A stretch of DNA of 64,000 bases from Eshraghiella crossota (GCF_025148445.1 NZ_CP102270.1:1380001-1444000); one strand, 5' to 3'. Shown: positions 35,337-44,738, counted from the first letter of the stretch. Translations and numbers: made by a program. The notes: generated from the sequence alone by a model not told the origin.

Positions 35337-36134
35337 TTAAAATATTGCAATATCCGAAGGCTTACTCCGGTTTGCTACTTTTATGTCAAAATCCTCTGCG
35401 TGGAATTCTGATTCACCAAGATTGATTTCCTGTCTCACCGTCTCGTAGGCAAGTTCAGGAAAATTATTTTCCTTACTCAGATGTCCCAAAAACACACTGC
35501 CTGTTCTTCCCCCCAGTATACCATTAAGGAGGCGTCCGCAGTCCTCATTGGAAAGATGCCCTTTTCCTCCGAGAATTCGTTGCTTTAAAACATAAGGATA
35601 TGGGCCTGTCATCAACATATTGATATCATGATTGGATTCTATTAAAACCGTATCAAGATTCTTGAAATTCTCAACAATTTCATCAGTATACACGCCTAAA
35701 TCCGTTATTATTCCCGCTTTGCTTTTCCCCGAGGAAAAAGTATATGCAACAGGGTCTGCGGCATCATGGCTTACAGATGTGGATTTTATGGTTACGTCAC
35801 CTATCATGAAGGAATCTCCCGCATGTATGGGGTTAAATATTCCCTCAGGAACTTTTCCAAGCTTTGAATTATTTTCTATTGCGGCTAAAGTCATGCCTGT
35901 TCCGTAAACCGGTATCGGGCAATACCTTTCAAGTACTCCGAGTCCCGAAGTATGATCGTCATGTTCATGTGTAATTAAAAGAGCATCTATATCCTCTGCT
36001 TTAATATCAAGCATTGTAAGCCCTTCAATCACTCTTTTTCTGCTTATTCCATCATCTATAAGAATATGTGTCGTTTCTGTTCCGATATATATACAATTGC
36101 CACTGCTTCCACTGGCAATACTCATCATACGCAT
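35337..36134 (-). CDS. Metallo-beta-lactamase-fold hydrolase, WalJ/YycJ-like
   Basis: A 265-residue MBL-fold protein with the metal motif THEHDDHTSGLG (HxHxDH). Further ligands appear as VSHDAADPVAYTF, ITDLGVYTD and SNHDINML, and a C-terminal LGHLSKENN. The start MRMMSIASGSSGNCIYIG is characteristic of the YycJ/WalJ group, a putative single-strand nuclease linked to replication or repair. The ATG at 36132-36134 is used because AGGAG lies 7 nt upstream. The walRK genes that often accompany it are absent here. Confidence 0.88.
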   Translation of the reverse strand: MRMMSIASGSSGNCIYIGTETTHILIDDGISRKRVIEGLTMLDIKAEDIDALLITHEHDDHTSGLGVLERYCPIPVYGTGMTLAAIENNSKLGKVPEGIFNPIHAGDSFMIGDVTIKSTSVSHDAADPVAYTFSSGKSKAGIITDLGVYTDEIVENFKNLDTVLIESNHDINMLMTGPYPYVLKQRILGGKGHLSNEDCGRLLNGILGGRTGSVFLGHLSKENNFPELAYETVRQEINLGESEFHAEDFDIKVANRSKPSDIAIF

Positions 36135-36193
36135 AACAATTCTCCTAACATTGATATGAATATACATTGCTTTTATTCGTATGTCAATAAATT

Positions 36194-38227
36194 CTATTTC
36201 CAGTAAAGTTCTACTTCTGCACCATTATGTAAAGGTGAGACAAATTCCGCCTTGACTTTATCAATGGTCATGACAAGCTCATCCCCTCCCATTTTACTCA
36301 TATCAAACGGATATACGTCAAGAATATCCACAAATGTGTAGGATTCTTTACCGGTTAAAGTAACATATGTATTATTCACTTTGACACTTATGGTACTGTG
36401 ACTGACATTTTCCGGTATATCATCCACATCCGTTTCTTTTACACTGTCATCTGCTTCAAGCTCGTCATAAGACATTTCTGACATATCCTGATACTTTACA
36501 TTAAAATTAGGGTAAACAGGTGTGTCCTTTGCTGCAATGTCATTGTTTACAATAATTTTCTTATCATCAACAGGTATATCAAGGAACTTAAACAACTGCT
36601 CAACCGTATAATAATCTTCCATTATGATGTTGTCACCGGTTTTAATTATATAGTTGCCTGACTGTACCTCTCCGTTAACGTAAGCATATCTTGGACACGC
36701 AATATTATTGCCGTTTACATTAAACGTTACCGATGTGTTAAATTCCTGTAACTCATCAAGTCTCATTTCAGGTTCTTTACCCACAGTGGATTCTTCGATA
36801 TCAATATAATCATTCTTCATTATTTCCGACATCAAAGTTGTCTCTTTACCGTTTTTAAGAATTACCGCAGGATTGCCGGATTCTCCACGTATCATCCGGT
36901 GTACGCCATTTAAGGTATACTCAACTGCAGGACCCCGCCTTGGGAACAGCTTTTCGTTAGGATATCCTGCCTGCATTACGGCATCAATAACCGTCAGCTT
37001 ACTGTTATCATATAATTTAATTTTGTTACCGTTTACGGTTACCGCTATAAAATTATTTCTCTGGTTGTAGTAATTAATACAAATACCCACAGGAGTGACA
37101 TAAAGAGGGTCTTTTTTTACATTATCAACAGCAAATTCAACATTTTCAAGAACTTCTTTTCCTCTTAAAGCTACCCTTGTTTCAGGTAAATCAAGTTCTT
37201 TTGCGAGAAGTTTTGTAAATCCCGGGATTTTACCGCCTCCACCGACAACAAATACTGCATTAACAGGTTTGCCGCCATTAAGTTCTTTTATCTTATCTGC
37301 CACATCACAGGTTATCCTGTTTACAACCGGTTCCGTAAGTGCCCTTACATCGTCAGGCATAATTGTATTTTTGATTCCCATTACATCTTTATATGTAATT
37401 TTTGATTTTTTTCCTGCTCCGATTTTAATTTTTTCCGCTGTCGCAAAGTCTACAAGATAATGTTTTGCGATTGTTTCCGATATTTCATCTCCGGCGCATG
37501 GTATCATTCCGTAAGCAATTATACTTCCGTCCTTTGTTATACATATATCCGATGTACCTGCACCAACATCAACAAGTGCGATATTAAGCAATCTGAAATT
37601 CTCAGGAATTGCAACATTCATGGCAGCAATTGGCTCAAGTGTAAGGTTGGCAACTTCAAGTCCCGCAATCTCAACTGCCGCATATAATCCGTCTACTACC
37701 TCTTCAGGCAAAAATGTTGCAAGAAGAAGCACGGATATTTCCGAACCCTTATGTCCTTCAAGGTTAGTTATTTCATAACCGTTAAGATAATATTTGACAG
37801 GGGTATACCCTACACAGTAGTAATTAACATCCGTTACAGTCTCGCATACCTGCCTGTGAGCAAGGTCTACACCGTTTAAATCAAGGGAATAAATATCTTC
37901 GCTTGATATTTTCACTTCCGGGTCCATTTTCATATCAGCCTCTACTGTTACGGTTTTTAACACTCTTCCCGCCGCTGCAATACAAACACCGGATAATTTT
38001 CTGTTAATCTTTCTTTCAAGTTTTTCTTTTACCTGTTTAATTTCTTCCCCGACAACACTAATATCATGAACCTGTCCGTCAAGCATGGCTCTTGTCGCAT
38101 GCTCCATCACTTCCATGGCAACAATATGAAATCCATACGAATCTTCATATCCGATTGTTCCAACCAGACTTCTCGTTCCTATATCAAGGCCAAAAACATA
38201 ATTATCCGGGCATTTGATTTCTGACAT
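36194..38227 (-). CDS. FtsA-like actin-fold protein with long C-terminal extension
   Basis: About 677 residues, against about 420 for typical FtsA. The N-terminal half has actin-fold signatures: FGLDIGTRSLVGTIG (phosphate 1), an SHS2-like insertion with VCIAAAGRVLKTV, LVDVGAGTSDICI (phosphate 2) and AVFVVGGGGKIPGFTKLL (adenosine). From about residue 390 on there are three similar units, starting ITVNGNKIKLYD, VTFNVNGNNIACP and ISVKVNNTYVTLT, which look like small beta-grasp or related domains. The usual membrane-targeting helix is not at the end. The start is uncertain: a GTG 21 nt upstream is possible because AAAGGA lies 12 nt before the chosen ATG. Confidence 0.82.
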   Translation of the reverse strand: MSEIKCPDNYVFGLDIGTRSLVGTIGYEDSYGFHIVAMEVMEHATRAMLDGQVHDISVVGEEIKQVKEKLERKINRKLSGVCIAAAGRVLKTVTVEADMKMDPEVKISSEDIYSLDLNGVDLAHRQVCETVTDVNYYCVGYTPVKYYLNGYEITNLEGHKGSEISVLLLATFLPEEVVDGLYAAVEIAGLEVANLTLEPIAAMNVAIPENFRLLNIALVDVGAGTSDICITKDGSIIAYGMIPCAGDEISETIAKHYLVDFATAEKIKIGAGKKSKITYKDVMGIKNTIMPDDVRALTEPVVNRITCDVADKIKELNGGKPVNAVFVVGGGGKIPGFTKLLAKELDLPETRVALRGKEVLENVEFAVDNVKKDPLYVTPVGICINYYNQRNNFIAVTVNGNKIKLYDNSKLTVIDAVMQAGYPNEKLFPRRGPAVEYTLNGVHRMIRGESGNPAVILKNGKETTLMSEIMKNDYIDIEESTVGKEPEMRLDELQEFNTSVTFNVNGNNIACPRYAYVNGEVQSGNYIIKTGDNIIMEDYYTVEQLFKFLDIPVDDKKIIVNNDIAAKDTPVYPNFNVKYQDMSEMSYDELEADDSVKETDVDDIPENVSHSTISVKVNNTYVTLTGKESYTFVDILDVYPFDMSKMGGDELVMTIDKVKAEFVSPLHNGAEVELYWK

Positions 38228-38276
38228 ATTATCCGCAATTCCTTTCACTGATACATTTCTCTAAACGTATATTATA

Positions 38277-38876
38277 TCATAATTGTTTATATTCTTCCAG
38301 CTTGTTTTGAAGCTGTTCTGCCGTGTCTTCAAAACTTCCGCCTGTATTTATTACAAAACTGCAATGTTTTCTGAATTCATCGTCTTTTAACTGGTCTTTA
38401 AATATTGTTTTTATCTTTTCTTCTGAATAACCGCGTTCAGTTAAAAGTCTTTCTCTTCTGGTCGCTTCATCGGCATATACATACCATATTTCATCACATA
38501 TTTTATCATAATTATTTTCGATAAGAAGTGCTGCTTCTATAAAAATATAATCCCTGCCCTTTGCATCTGCTTCACGAATCAGTTCTTTAATTTTTGCGTT
38601 GGTTGCAGGATGTACCGCAAGTTCCCATTGTTTTTTCACTGATGGATTGTTATATATAACACCGGACAGCAGTTCTTTATTGAGTGTACCGTCTTCATTA
38701 TATGCATTTTCTCCGAAAAGTTCGTATGCCTTAGCCGTAAGTATTCCGCCCTTTTCCATAATCTGTCTTGCTACATCATCTGCCATTACGATATCACAAT
38801 TACACATTTTCTTTAAAGCGGCAAGAACGCAGGATTTTCCTGCTCCCACGCCGCCGGTTATTCCGATTATTTTCAT
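38277..38876 (-). CDS. coaE: Dephospho-CoA kinase
   Basis: Last enzyme of CoA synthesis, 199 residues. The P-loop is IGITGGVGAGKSCVL at the N-terminus, followed by MADDVARQIMEKGG and HPATNAKIKELI, with a lid region RRERLLTERG. The start at 38874-38876 is fixed by homology and by a GAGGCG site. The open frame continues 68 codons upstream inside polA, but that part is only polA sequence in another frame. It follows polA by one base. Confidence 0.95.
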   Translation of the reverse strand: MKIIGITGGVGAGKSCVLAALKKMCNCDIVMADDVARQIMEKGGILTAKAYELFGENAYNEDGTLNKELLSGVIYNNPSVKKQWELAVHPATNAKIKELIREADAKGRDYIFIEAALLIENNYDKICDEIWYVYADEATRRERLLTERGYSEEKIKTIFKDQLKDDEFRKHCSFVINTGGSFEDTAEQLQNKLEEYKQL

Positions 38877-38877
38877 A

Positions 38878-41499
38878 TTATTTCGCCTCGTACCAGTCTT
38901 TTCCGCTATGAATATCAATTGCAAGCGGTACCCTGAGCGTTGCCGCATTGACCATTTCTTCAGATAATATTTTACGGACCTGTTCCTCTTCTCCGATTTT
39001 GGTCTCAATAAGCAATTCATCATGAATCTGTAAAATAAGTCTTGACTCAAGTCTTTCATTCTTAAGACGTTTGTATACATTAATCATTGCAATTTTAATT
39101 ATATCGGCAGCAGTTCCCTGTAATGGGCTGTTCATTGCAATTCTCTCGCCAAACTGCCTCTGCATAAAATTACCTGAGGATAATTCAGGAACAGGTCTCC
39201 TTCTTCCGTATATGGTCTTTGTATATCCGTTTTCTTTGGCACTTTTCACAAGGTTGTCAAGGTAGTTTTTAAGTGTCTTGTAGGTATTAAAATATTCATC
39301 TATATACTCTTTGGCTTCTTTTTTGGAAATACTTAAATCCCTGCTTAAACCAAAAGAACTTATTCCATATACAATTCCGAAATTAACGGCTTTTGCATTG
39401 CTTCTTTGTCTTGGTGTTACCTCGTCCAAAGGTGTCTTAAATACTTTAGATGCCGTAATTTTATGGATATCCCGGTCTTCGTTGTATGCTTCAATCAGTG
39501 TGTCATCACCTGACATATGTGCAAGCAGCCTCAATTCTATCTGGGAGTAGTCGGCATCCATAAAAATAAAACCATCTTCCGGCACAAATACTTTTCTTAT
39601 CTTTCTGCCAAGCTCCATTCGTATAGGTATATTCTGGAGATTAGGCTCTGTACTGCTTATTCTTCCCGTTGCTGTTATTGTCTGGTTAAATGTACTGTGT
39701 ATTCTTCCGTCTACAATATATTCCGCAAGTCCGTCGGCATATGTTGATTTCAATTTGGCAAGTGTTCTGTATTCAAGTATACTGTCAACAATCGGATAAT
39801 CTGCTGAAAGCTTTTCAAGCACATCTGCCGAAGTAGAATAACCTGTTTTTGTTTTTTTCCCGCATGGAAGGTTTAATTTTTCAAAAAGGACTTCTCCAAG
39901 CTGTTTTGGGGAATTGATATTAAATTCAGTACCCGCTTCTTTATAAATACTTTGCTCCAAATCCTTTATTTTAACGGAAAGTTCATCTCCATATTGCTTT
40001 AAGGCGTCCTTATTGACTGCAATTCCGTATTTTTCCATACTTTTCAGAACATAGATAACAGGCAGTTCAATGTCATGATATACTTTTTCCATATCTGTTT
40101 CTCTAAGCCTTTTCATTGCCTCATCAAAGGAATTAAAAGCAACGTAAGCCTCAAGTGCAAATAACTTTACAATCTTATCAAATCCGTCTGTAAGATATGA
40201 AGAGACCTTATTTTTACCGATAATATCACTGCGGCCTTCTACAGTAATACCCATAAAATCATTAGCTATATCGTTATATTCATATTCCTGCAAAAGAGGA
40301 TTAAGAAGATATGCCATTATCGCAATGTCGTGTATTTTGTCCTTGTATGAATCTGTAAAATATTCAAGATGATTTTTAAGGTTGATAGTGTATATTTCGC
40401 AGTCAAGCTCTTTTATTTTTGATACAAGGTATTCTTCGGTAATAAGACCCTCACACGAAATAAATGTTACACTGTCAGGCTTATAGCAGATTGCCACACC
40501 GGCAAAAACGTCGCCCTTTGCTATTGAGATTCCGCATTTTCCTTCTACCCGGCAGGCTTCAAATACTTTATCCACTTCAAAATAATCTTTTATTATTATA
40601 ATTTCTTCCGGAATGTCTTTTTGCTCAAAGGATGACTTATCAAAGTATTTGAGAAGACTTTTTAATTCATATCTGGTAAATAATTCATACGCTTCTTTCG
40701 TGAAAATATTACCTATAGCACTGTCCTCTATGTTAAATTCCACCGGTGCGTCAGTTTCTATTGTTGCAAGAACCTTGCTCAGCTTTGCAAGATCATAATT
40801 CTCCCTGAGACTGTTCTTTGCCTTAGCAGGAGTCAATTCCTCCACATGTTCATAAGCATTCTCAATAGAATGGTATTTGGAAATAATGGACATTGCAGTC
40901 TTTTCCCCGATACCTGGAACTCCCGGAATATTGTCCGAAGAATCACCCATAAGAGCCTTCAAATCAATAAATTCCGATGGTGTTGCCATATATTTTTCCA
41001 TAACATCCTCAGGATAATAATTTTCTATTTCGGTCCTGCCTTTGATGGTCTTTGGAAGCCTGATTTTGATATGTTCATCCGCAAGCTGTAACAGGTCCCT
41101 GTCACCCGATAATATTACAACATTGTATCCAAGGGACTGGGCTTTTTTACCTACTGTTCCCAGAATATCATCAGCCTCATAACCTTCAAGTGTTATAACA
41201 GGTATATTCATTGAAGCCAATATTTCTTTAATAACCGGCACCTGTTCATGCAATTCCGCAGGCATAGGCTTTCTGGTGCCCTTATACATCTCATACATCT
41301 TATGTCTGAATGTAGGTGCCTTTAAATCAAATGCCACCGCAATGTGGTCGGATTTTTCATCTTCCATTGCCTTTAGCATAATATTGATAAATCCGTATAT
41401 CGCATTGGTGTGGATACCTTCATGATTGGTAAGCATAGGTATTCCGTAAAATGCTCTGTTCATAATACTGTGTCCGTCTATTAAAAGTAAATTGTTCAT
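38878..41499 (-). CDS. polA: DNA polymerase I (proofreading site degenerate)
   Basis: Repair and Okazaki-fragment polymerase, 873 residues. The 5'-nuclease domain (1-about 290) has LLIDGHSIMNRAFYG, DDILGTVGKKA and GDSSDNIPGVPGIGEKTA. The polymerase domain has motif A DYSQIELRLLAHMSGDD, the O-helix RQRSNAKAVNFGIVYGISSFGLS and motif C LQIHDELLIE. The central 3'-5' exonuclease-like region (about 300-460) lacks the DxE pair: the strand reads KCGISIAKGDVFAG. Proofreading is therefore unlikely, as in other Firmicute Pol I. It heads polA-coaE. Confidence 0.97.
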   Translation of the reverse strand: MNNLLLIDGHSIMNRAFYGIPMLTNHEGIHTNAIYGFINIMLKAMEDEKSDHIAVAFDLKAPTFRHKMYEMYKGTRKPMPAELHEQVPVIKEILASMNIPVITLEGYEADDILGTVGKKAQSLGYNVVILSGDRDLLQLADEHIKIRLPKTIKGRTEIENYYPEDVMEKYMATPSEFIDLKALMGDSSDNIPGVPGIGEKTAMSIISKYHSIENAYEHVEELTPAKAKNSLRENYDLAKLSKVLATIETDAPVEFNIEDSAIGNIFTKEAYELFTRYELKSLLKYFDKSSFEQKDIPEEIIIIKDYFEVDKVFEACRVEGKCGISIAKGDVFAGVAICYKPDSVTFISCEGLITEEYLVSKIKELDCEIYTINLKNHLEYFTDSYKDKIHDIAIMAYLLNPLLQEYEYNDIANDFMGITVEGRSDIIGKNKVSSYLTDGFDKIVKLFALEAYVAFNSFDEAMKRLRETDMEKVYHDIELPVIYVLKSMEKYGIAVNKDALKQYGDELSVKIKDLEQSIYKEAGTEFNINSPKQLGEVLFEKLNLPCGKKTKTGYSTSADVLEKLSADYPIVDSILEYRTLAKLKSTYADGLAEYIVDGRIHSTFNQTITATGRISSTEPNLQNIPIRMELGRKIRKVFVPEDGFIFMDADYSQIELRLLAHMSGDDTLIEAYNEDRDIHKITASKVFKTPLDEVTPRQRSNAKAVNFGIVYGISSFGLSRDLSISKKEAKEYIDEYFNTYKTLKNYLDNLVKSAKENGYTKTIYGRRRPVPELSSGNFMQRQFGERIAMNSPLQGTAADIIKIAMINVYKRLKNERLESRLILQIHDELLIETKIGEEEQVRKILSEEMVNAATLRVPLAIDIHSGKDWYEAK

Positions 41500-41510
41500 A
41501 ATTTCTCCAA

Positions 41511-41840
41511 TTAAAAAATCTTAAATAATATATAAATCAGTGTTCCAAAAACAGCCGTATTGCTGATTATATATACAGCCTCATAAAGAGAGCTCGCCAT
41601 TTCATAATAGTGGCATTTTTTCTCAAGTCCGGTAATTTTCTCATCTAACAATCCGATAAAGTTCATATTATCATTATTGTCATCTTCTCCGAATCCATAC
41701 TTAAGCACATAGTATATTTCCATTTCATCATAACAGTCCTTACAGGATTTTACGTGTTCAAGCACTTTTTCCAAATCCTCTTCAGGAATATCATCATCTA
41801 TTATTTTGGGTATTAACTTTTGAAAATCACGACATTCCAT
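41511..41840 (-). CDS. Zinc-finger anti-sigma-like (zf-HC2) membrane protein
   Basis: 109 residues. The N-terminus carries the ZAS pattern: Cys3, then HVKSCKDC (His29, Cys33, Cys36), followed by an acidic stretch and one C-terminal membrane segment (about 87-107). Proteins like this normally hold an ECF sigma factor at the membrane, but no sigma gene is adjacent. It lies between the LytS-type kinase gene and polA, 11 nt from the latter. The partner and role are unknown, and the call is by motif only. Confidence 0.75.
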   Translation of the reverse strand: MECRDFQKLIPKIIDDDIPEEDLEKVLEHVKSCKDCYDEMEIYYVLKYGFGEDDNNDNMNFIGLLDEKITGLEKKCHYYEMASSLYEAVYIISNTAVFGTLIYILFKIF

Positions 41841-41864
41841 AAATAATCATCCTCGCTTATCTGA

Positions 41865-43637
41865 TTATGATACTATATCCGAAGCAGGTATTGCAATTGT
41901 TACTTTAGTACCTTTCATAATAATGCTTTCAATAGTAACTTTTCCGTTTACCATGTTTTTGATACGAGCAACCGTATTATCGATTCCTATATGTTTTCTT
42001 CCGTCATCAGGACGGTAACCCGTATCAAATCCCACGCCGTTATCCTCTACTATAACATATATCGTATTATTTTTCAGATATGTCCTTATTGAGATTATCC
42101 CAACCCCTTCTTTACCTTTCATTCCATGTTTCACCGCATTTTCAACAAGTGTCTGTACGGTAAGAGGCGGAATATTAAAATCTGTTATTTCAAGATTATA
42201 TTCGACTTTTAAAAGATCTCCTTTGCGAAGCATCTCTATGTAAAGATAACTTTCCACATGTTCCATTTCTTTTTCAAAAGGAATTACACGCCTGTCAGCC
42301 AGCGAATTCATATTTGCTTTCATATACGTTGAAAAATATTTAATCGCTGTCTTTGCTTTTTCAGGTTCTTTTACACATATGTCCTCTATTACATTTAAAG
42401 CATTAAATACAAAATGTGGTTTTATCTGTCCTACCAGTAACTCCATTCTGCTGTTTACAAGCTGTTTCTCAAGGTCTTTTGCCCGAATTGATTTTTCAAC
42501 AGTTTCTTTACTGATTTTGACCATGTCAATAAAATTAATTATCCCAAATATAAGAAGTCCCGTAGAAAAAATTTCTCTGATAAATTTTCTTTCTACAATA
42601 TAAAGTATCATTTCAAACAATGCAGCAACACAGAGTATCATGGTAGATACCATTATCAGCAGGGATTGTTTATTATGTTCTTTGAGATAGTTAATATAAA
42701 AAATAATCTCATGTCCTACAAGGATGGCTGTTATTCCCACTATTACCATATCCACTGCATATACATAAGGCATTATTGACATAATTCTTCTTACAAGACA
42801 CACTGCGTAGACACCTAACCACACTGAAAACAAAATGTCGGAAACCATACGGCATTTCTTGTCTGTAATATATTTCTGAAGATGCAGGAATAAGAAACCG
42901 CAAAACAAAATCTTGCTTATAAAGTCAATAACATTCATAAATGCAGTCTTTCCAAAGAGAAATGATATATAATCATAATTAACAAATGAAAATATACTTC
43001 CGCATATCAGAAGCAGTGCACAGGATTCGTAGTTTCTGCCACCATTAAACTTAAATGCTGAAAATGCAAGCTGTACTACCGCAAATCCCACACCGAGGCA
43101 TAAGGTAACTATTCCTATAAGAAGATTATACCAGTTTTCTTTTATTTTTAATCTTAACAGTTCAGTCTCAGAGCCTGCATAAATATTTTCAAGAAAATAA
43201 GTATAACTGTCGTCACTATATTTTTTGCTTATAGGTTTAATAATTATTTCCACATCATCATCTTTGGCTATTCCGGGTGATTTAAACTTAATCCATCGGA
43301 CAAATACATCCTTAGGTGTATTTACGCACTCTTTGCCATTAATTTTCATTGTAATAGTGTTTCTTACCACAGGACAGGATATCTTAACATCTTTCTCAAT
43401 ATCCGTATCAAAATGTCCTTTTACAATCAGTTGTTTATATCCGTCACTTCTGATATCTTCAAAAGATTTAAAAGCAACAGGTAAATCATCTTCCGTTTCC
43501 TGATATGTTCCTGATATGTTGATTTTTTCGATATTCTCTGTCTCATCATCATACCTGTATTGATATGTAAATCCGATTGCCATGTAAGTAATTGTAATTA
43601 CAACTATTAAAATCCTTTTTATTTTATCATATTTCAT
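41865..43637 (-). CDS. LytS-type sensor histidine kinase with 7TM sensor
   Basis: 590 residues. A signal-like helix (about 8-27) is followed by an extracellular domain (about 30-170) and then about seven membrane helices (about 175-380), a 7TMR-DISM-like layout. The His_kinase domain has QIKPHFVFNALNVIED with the phospho-His near 408. ATP-binding boxes are VENAVKHGMKGK and VEDNGVGFD. Such kinases pair with LytTR regulators, but no response regulator lies nearby. The ATG at 43635-43637 is set by GGGAGTG. A terminator 32 nt upstream leaves no space for a promoter. Confidence 0.9.
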   Translation of the reverse strand: MKYDKIKRILIVVITITYMAIGFTYQYRYDDETENIEKINISGTYQETEDDLPVAFKSFEDIRSDGYKQLIVKGHFDTDIEKDVKISCPVVRNTITMKINGKECVNTPKDVFVRWIKFKSPGIAKDDDVEIIIKPISKKYSDDSYTYFLENIYAGSETELLRLKIKENWYNLLIGIVTLCLGVGFAVVQLAFSAFKFNGGRNYESCALLLICGSIFSFVNYDYISFLFGKTAFMNVIDFISKILFCGFLFLHLQKYITDKKCRMVSDILFSVWLGVYAVCLVRRIMSIMPYVYAVDMVIVGITAILVGHEIIFYINYLKEHNKQSLLIMVSTMILCVAALFEMILYIVERKFIREIFSTGLLIFGIINFIDMVKISKETVEKSIRAKDLEKQLVNSRMELLVGQIKPHFVFNALNVIEDICVKEPEKAKTAIKYFSTYMKANMNSLADRRVIPFEKEMEHVESYLYIEMLRKGDLLKVEYNLEITDFNIPPLTVQTLVENAVKHGMKGKEGVGIISIRTYLKNNTIYVIVEDNGVGFDTGYRPDDGRKHIGIDNTVARIKNMVNGKVTIESIIMKGTKVTIAIPASDIVS

Positions 43638-43663
43638 TATATCACTCCCTTTGTCATGAAAAG

Positions 43664-43688
43664 GCAAAAAGCCCTTATATAAGGGCTT
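43664..43688 (-). terminator. Intrinsic terminator before the LytS-type kinase gene
   Basis: A 20-bp self-complementary run (43669-43688) gives arms AAGCCC and GGGCTT with extended pairing, then TTTT on the minus strand. It lies 11 nt past the upstream membrane-protein stop and 32 nt before the kinase start. Confidence 0.82.
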
Positions 43689-43698
43689 CTACTTATTG

Positions 43699-44484
43699 TT
43701 ACTTCTGGTTATTATAATCCGATACATCCTTATCAGGTTCATAATATTTACGTTCTGTCTGTAAATTTGTGTATGGATTAGCACTTCCGTTGTTGCTCAA
43801 AGGATCTGAACCTGAAGTTGCATATGGATTGTTTAAATCAATATCATTATACGGCACATAATTATTACGTTTGGTCATCTTAATTTTGTATGTACATGAG
43901 CCTGCTATAAATCCAATAATATAACATATAAAAAGTCCTAACATCATAATAACTGCGGGACCTGCTTTACCTGTTCCGCTTAAATTAAACTTAAGTAAGG
44001 CAAGGCAATATACGATGAATATAATCATAGGTATTGTGGAAATAAGTATAAAAATAACAGTAAGTACCACAAGACCTGATGTATTCTTCTTAACGTTATT
44101 TCTGATAATATTGATTATCATTGTTACTGCCGCAAGGGCCATTCCTAAAGGATATGTAATATATCCTAATAAAAGAAGCGAACTCATCCCCTTCCAGTCA
44201 AATATGAGGCTGAACATATCAGTTTGCGCATATACGTAAATACCCTGGCCTGCCGATATTCCCATAAGCACCGCTACAACTGCCGCTGCCACAACCGCGA
44301 CGTAATGAAGGTTGGCAAGAAAAGCCACACCCAGCAATGCAAATGCTGCAATAAGAACGATATTTTTTACAAATGAAGCATAAGTAATATTGATTTCACT
44401 AACTCCTCCAAGTGCATACATACCGATATAAAATGCCACTACAAGCAAAAAACTTATGCCTGCAATCTTTTCTGATTTTTTCAT
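43699..44484 (-). CDS. Uncharacterised multi-pass membrane protein
   Basis: 261 residues with about six membrane segments (roughly 8-28, 38-56, 59-77, 97-122, 136-165, 177-202). A hydrophilic tail of about 55 residues rich in Asn, Tyr, Pro, Asp and Ser follows (for example NNPYATSG and NPYTNL). There is no transporter or enzyme motif. The ATG at 44482-44484 has AAGGA upstream; a 24-codon upward extension in the same frame crosses the promoter and is rejected. It has its own promoter and terminator region. I do not recognise the family. Confidence 0.7.
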   Translation of the reverse strand: MKKSEKIAGISFLLVVAFYIGMYALGGVSEINITYASFVKNIVLIAAFALLGVAFLANLHYVAVVAAAVVAVLMGISAGQGIYVYAQTDMFSLIFDWKGMSSLLLLGYITYPLGMALAAVTMIINIIRNNVKKNTSGLVVLTVIFILISTIPMIIFIVYCLALLKFNLSGTGKAGPAVIMMLGLFICYIIGFIAGSCTYKIKMTKRNNYVPYNDIDLNNPYATSGSDPLSNNGSANPYTNLQTERKYYEPDKDVSDYNNQK

Positions 44485-44514
44485 TCCTTTTTCTCCTAAA
44501 AAATTTTTGTAATA

Positions 44515-44543
44515 ATTGTACCATTTATATACATTTTTTTCAA
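44515..44543 (-). promoter_or_regulatory. Sigma-A promoter of the six-helix membrane protein gene
   Basis: Minus-strand TTGAAA (44538-44543), 17-bp spacer, TACAAT (44515-44520), 30 nt upstream of the start. It sits just below the tRNA terminator, so the gene is transcribed independently of the tRNA. Confidence 0.78.
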
Positions 44544-44554
44544 TATTTAGACAC

Positions 44555-44581
44555 AAAAAAAGTCAGACAAATGTCTGACTT
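44555..44581 (-). terminator. Intrinsic terminator of tRNA-Leu
   Basis: A perfect 10-bp stem AAGTCAGACA/TGTCTGACTT (44560-44569 with 44572-44581) with a 2-nt minimal loop (in practice 4 nt) runs into seven T residues on the minus strand. It begins 5 nt beyond the tRNA 3' end. Confidence 0.92.
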
Positions 44582-44585
44582 AAAA

Positions 44586-44668
44586 TGCAGGTGGCGGGAC
44601 TTGAACCCGCATGTTGTTGCCAACGGCAGATTTTGAGTCTGCTGCGTCTGCCATTCCGCCACACCTGC
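44586..44668 (-). tRNA. tRNA-Leu (anticodon CAA)
   Basis: An 83-nt class II tRNA. Acceptor arms GCAGGTG and CACCTGC pair perfectly, with discriminator A. The D-arm contains GGCGGAATGGCAGACGC, the anticodon arm is GCAGA-CTCAAAA-TCTGC with anticodon CAA (reads UUG), and a long variable arm (CGTTGGCAACAACATG region) is typical of leucine. The T-arm has GGTTCAAGTCC. The 3' CCA is not encoded. It is flanked by its own promoter and terminator. Confidence 0.97.
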
Positions 44669-44678
44669 GAACTTCTAT

Positions 44679-44707
44679 ATATTATCATAGGATTTTAATA
44701 AAAGCAA
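44679..44707 (-). promoter_or_regulatory. Promoter of tRNA-Leu(CAA)
   Basis: Minus-strand TTGCTT (44702-44707), 17-bp spacer ending TGA (extended -10), TAATAT (44679-44684). It ends 10 nt before the mature tRNA 5' end. Confidence 0.75.
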
Positions 44708-44738
44708 CTGTTTTTTATCAGTATACTATGCACTGTGA

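Noticed and set aside
38877-39080. N-terminal extension of coaE by 68 codons
   Set aside because: The added residues are the last part of polA in another frame; the P-loop must be near the N-terminus in CoaE, and a ribosome binding site supports the ATG at 38876.
44412-44636. Plus-strand ORF ending in WRDLNPHVVANGRF-like residues
   Set aside because: It is the reverse-strand reading of the tRNA-Leu(CAA) gene and its terminator; the 'WRDLNP' string is a well-known translation artefact of tRNA genes.
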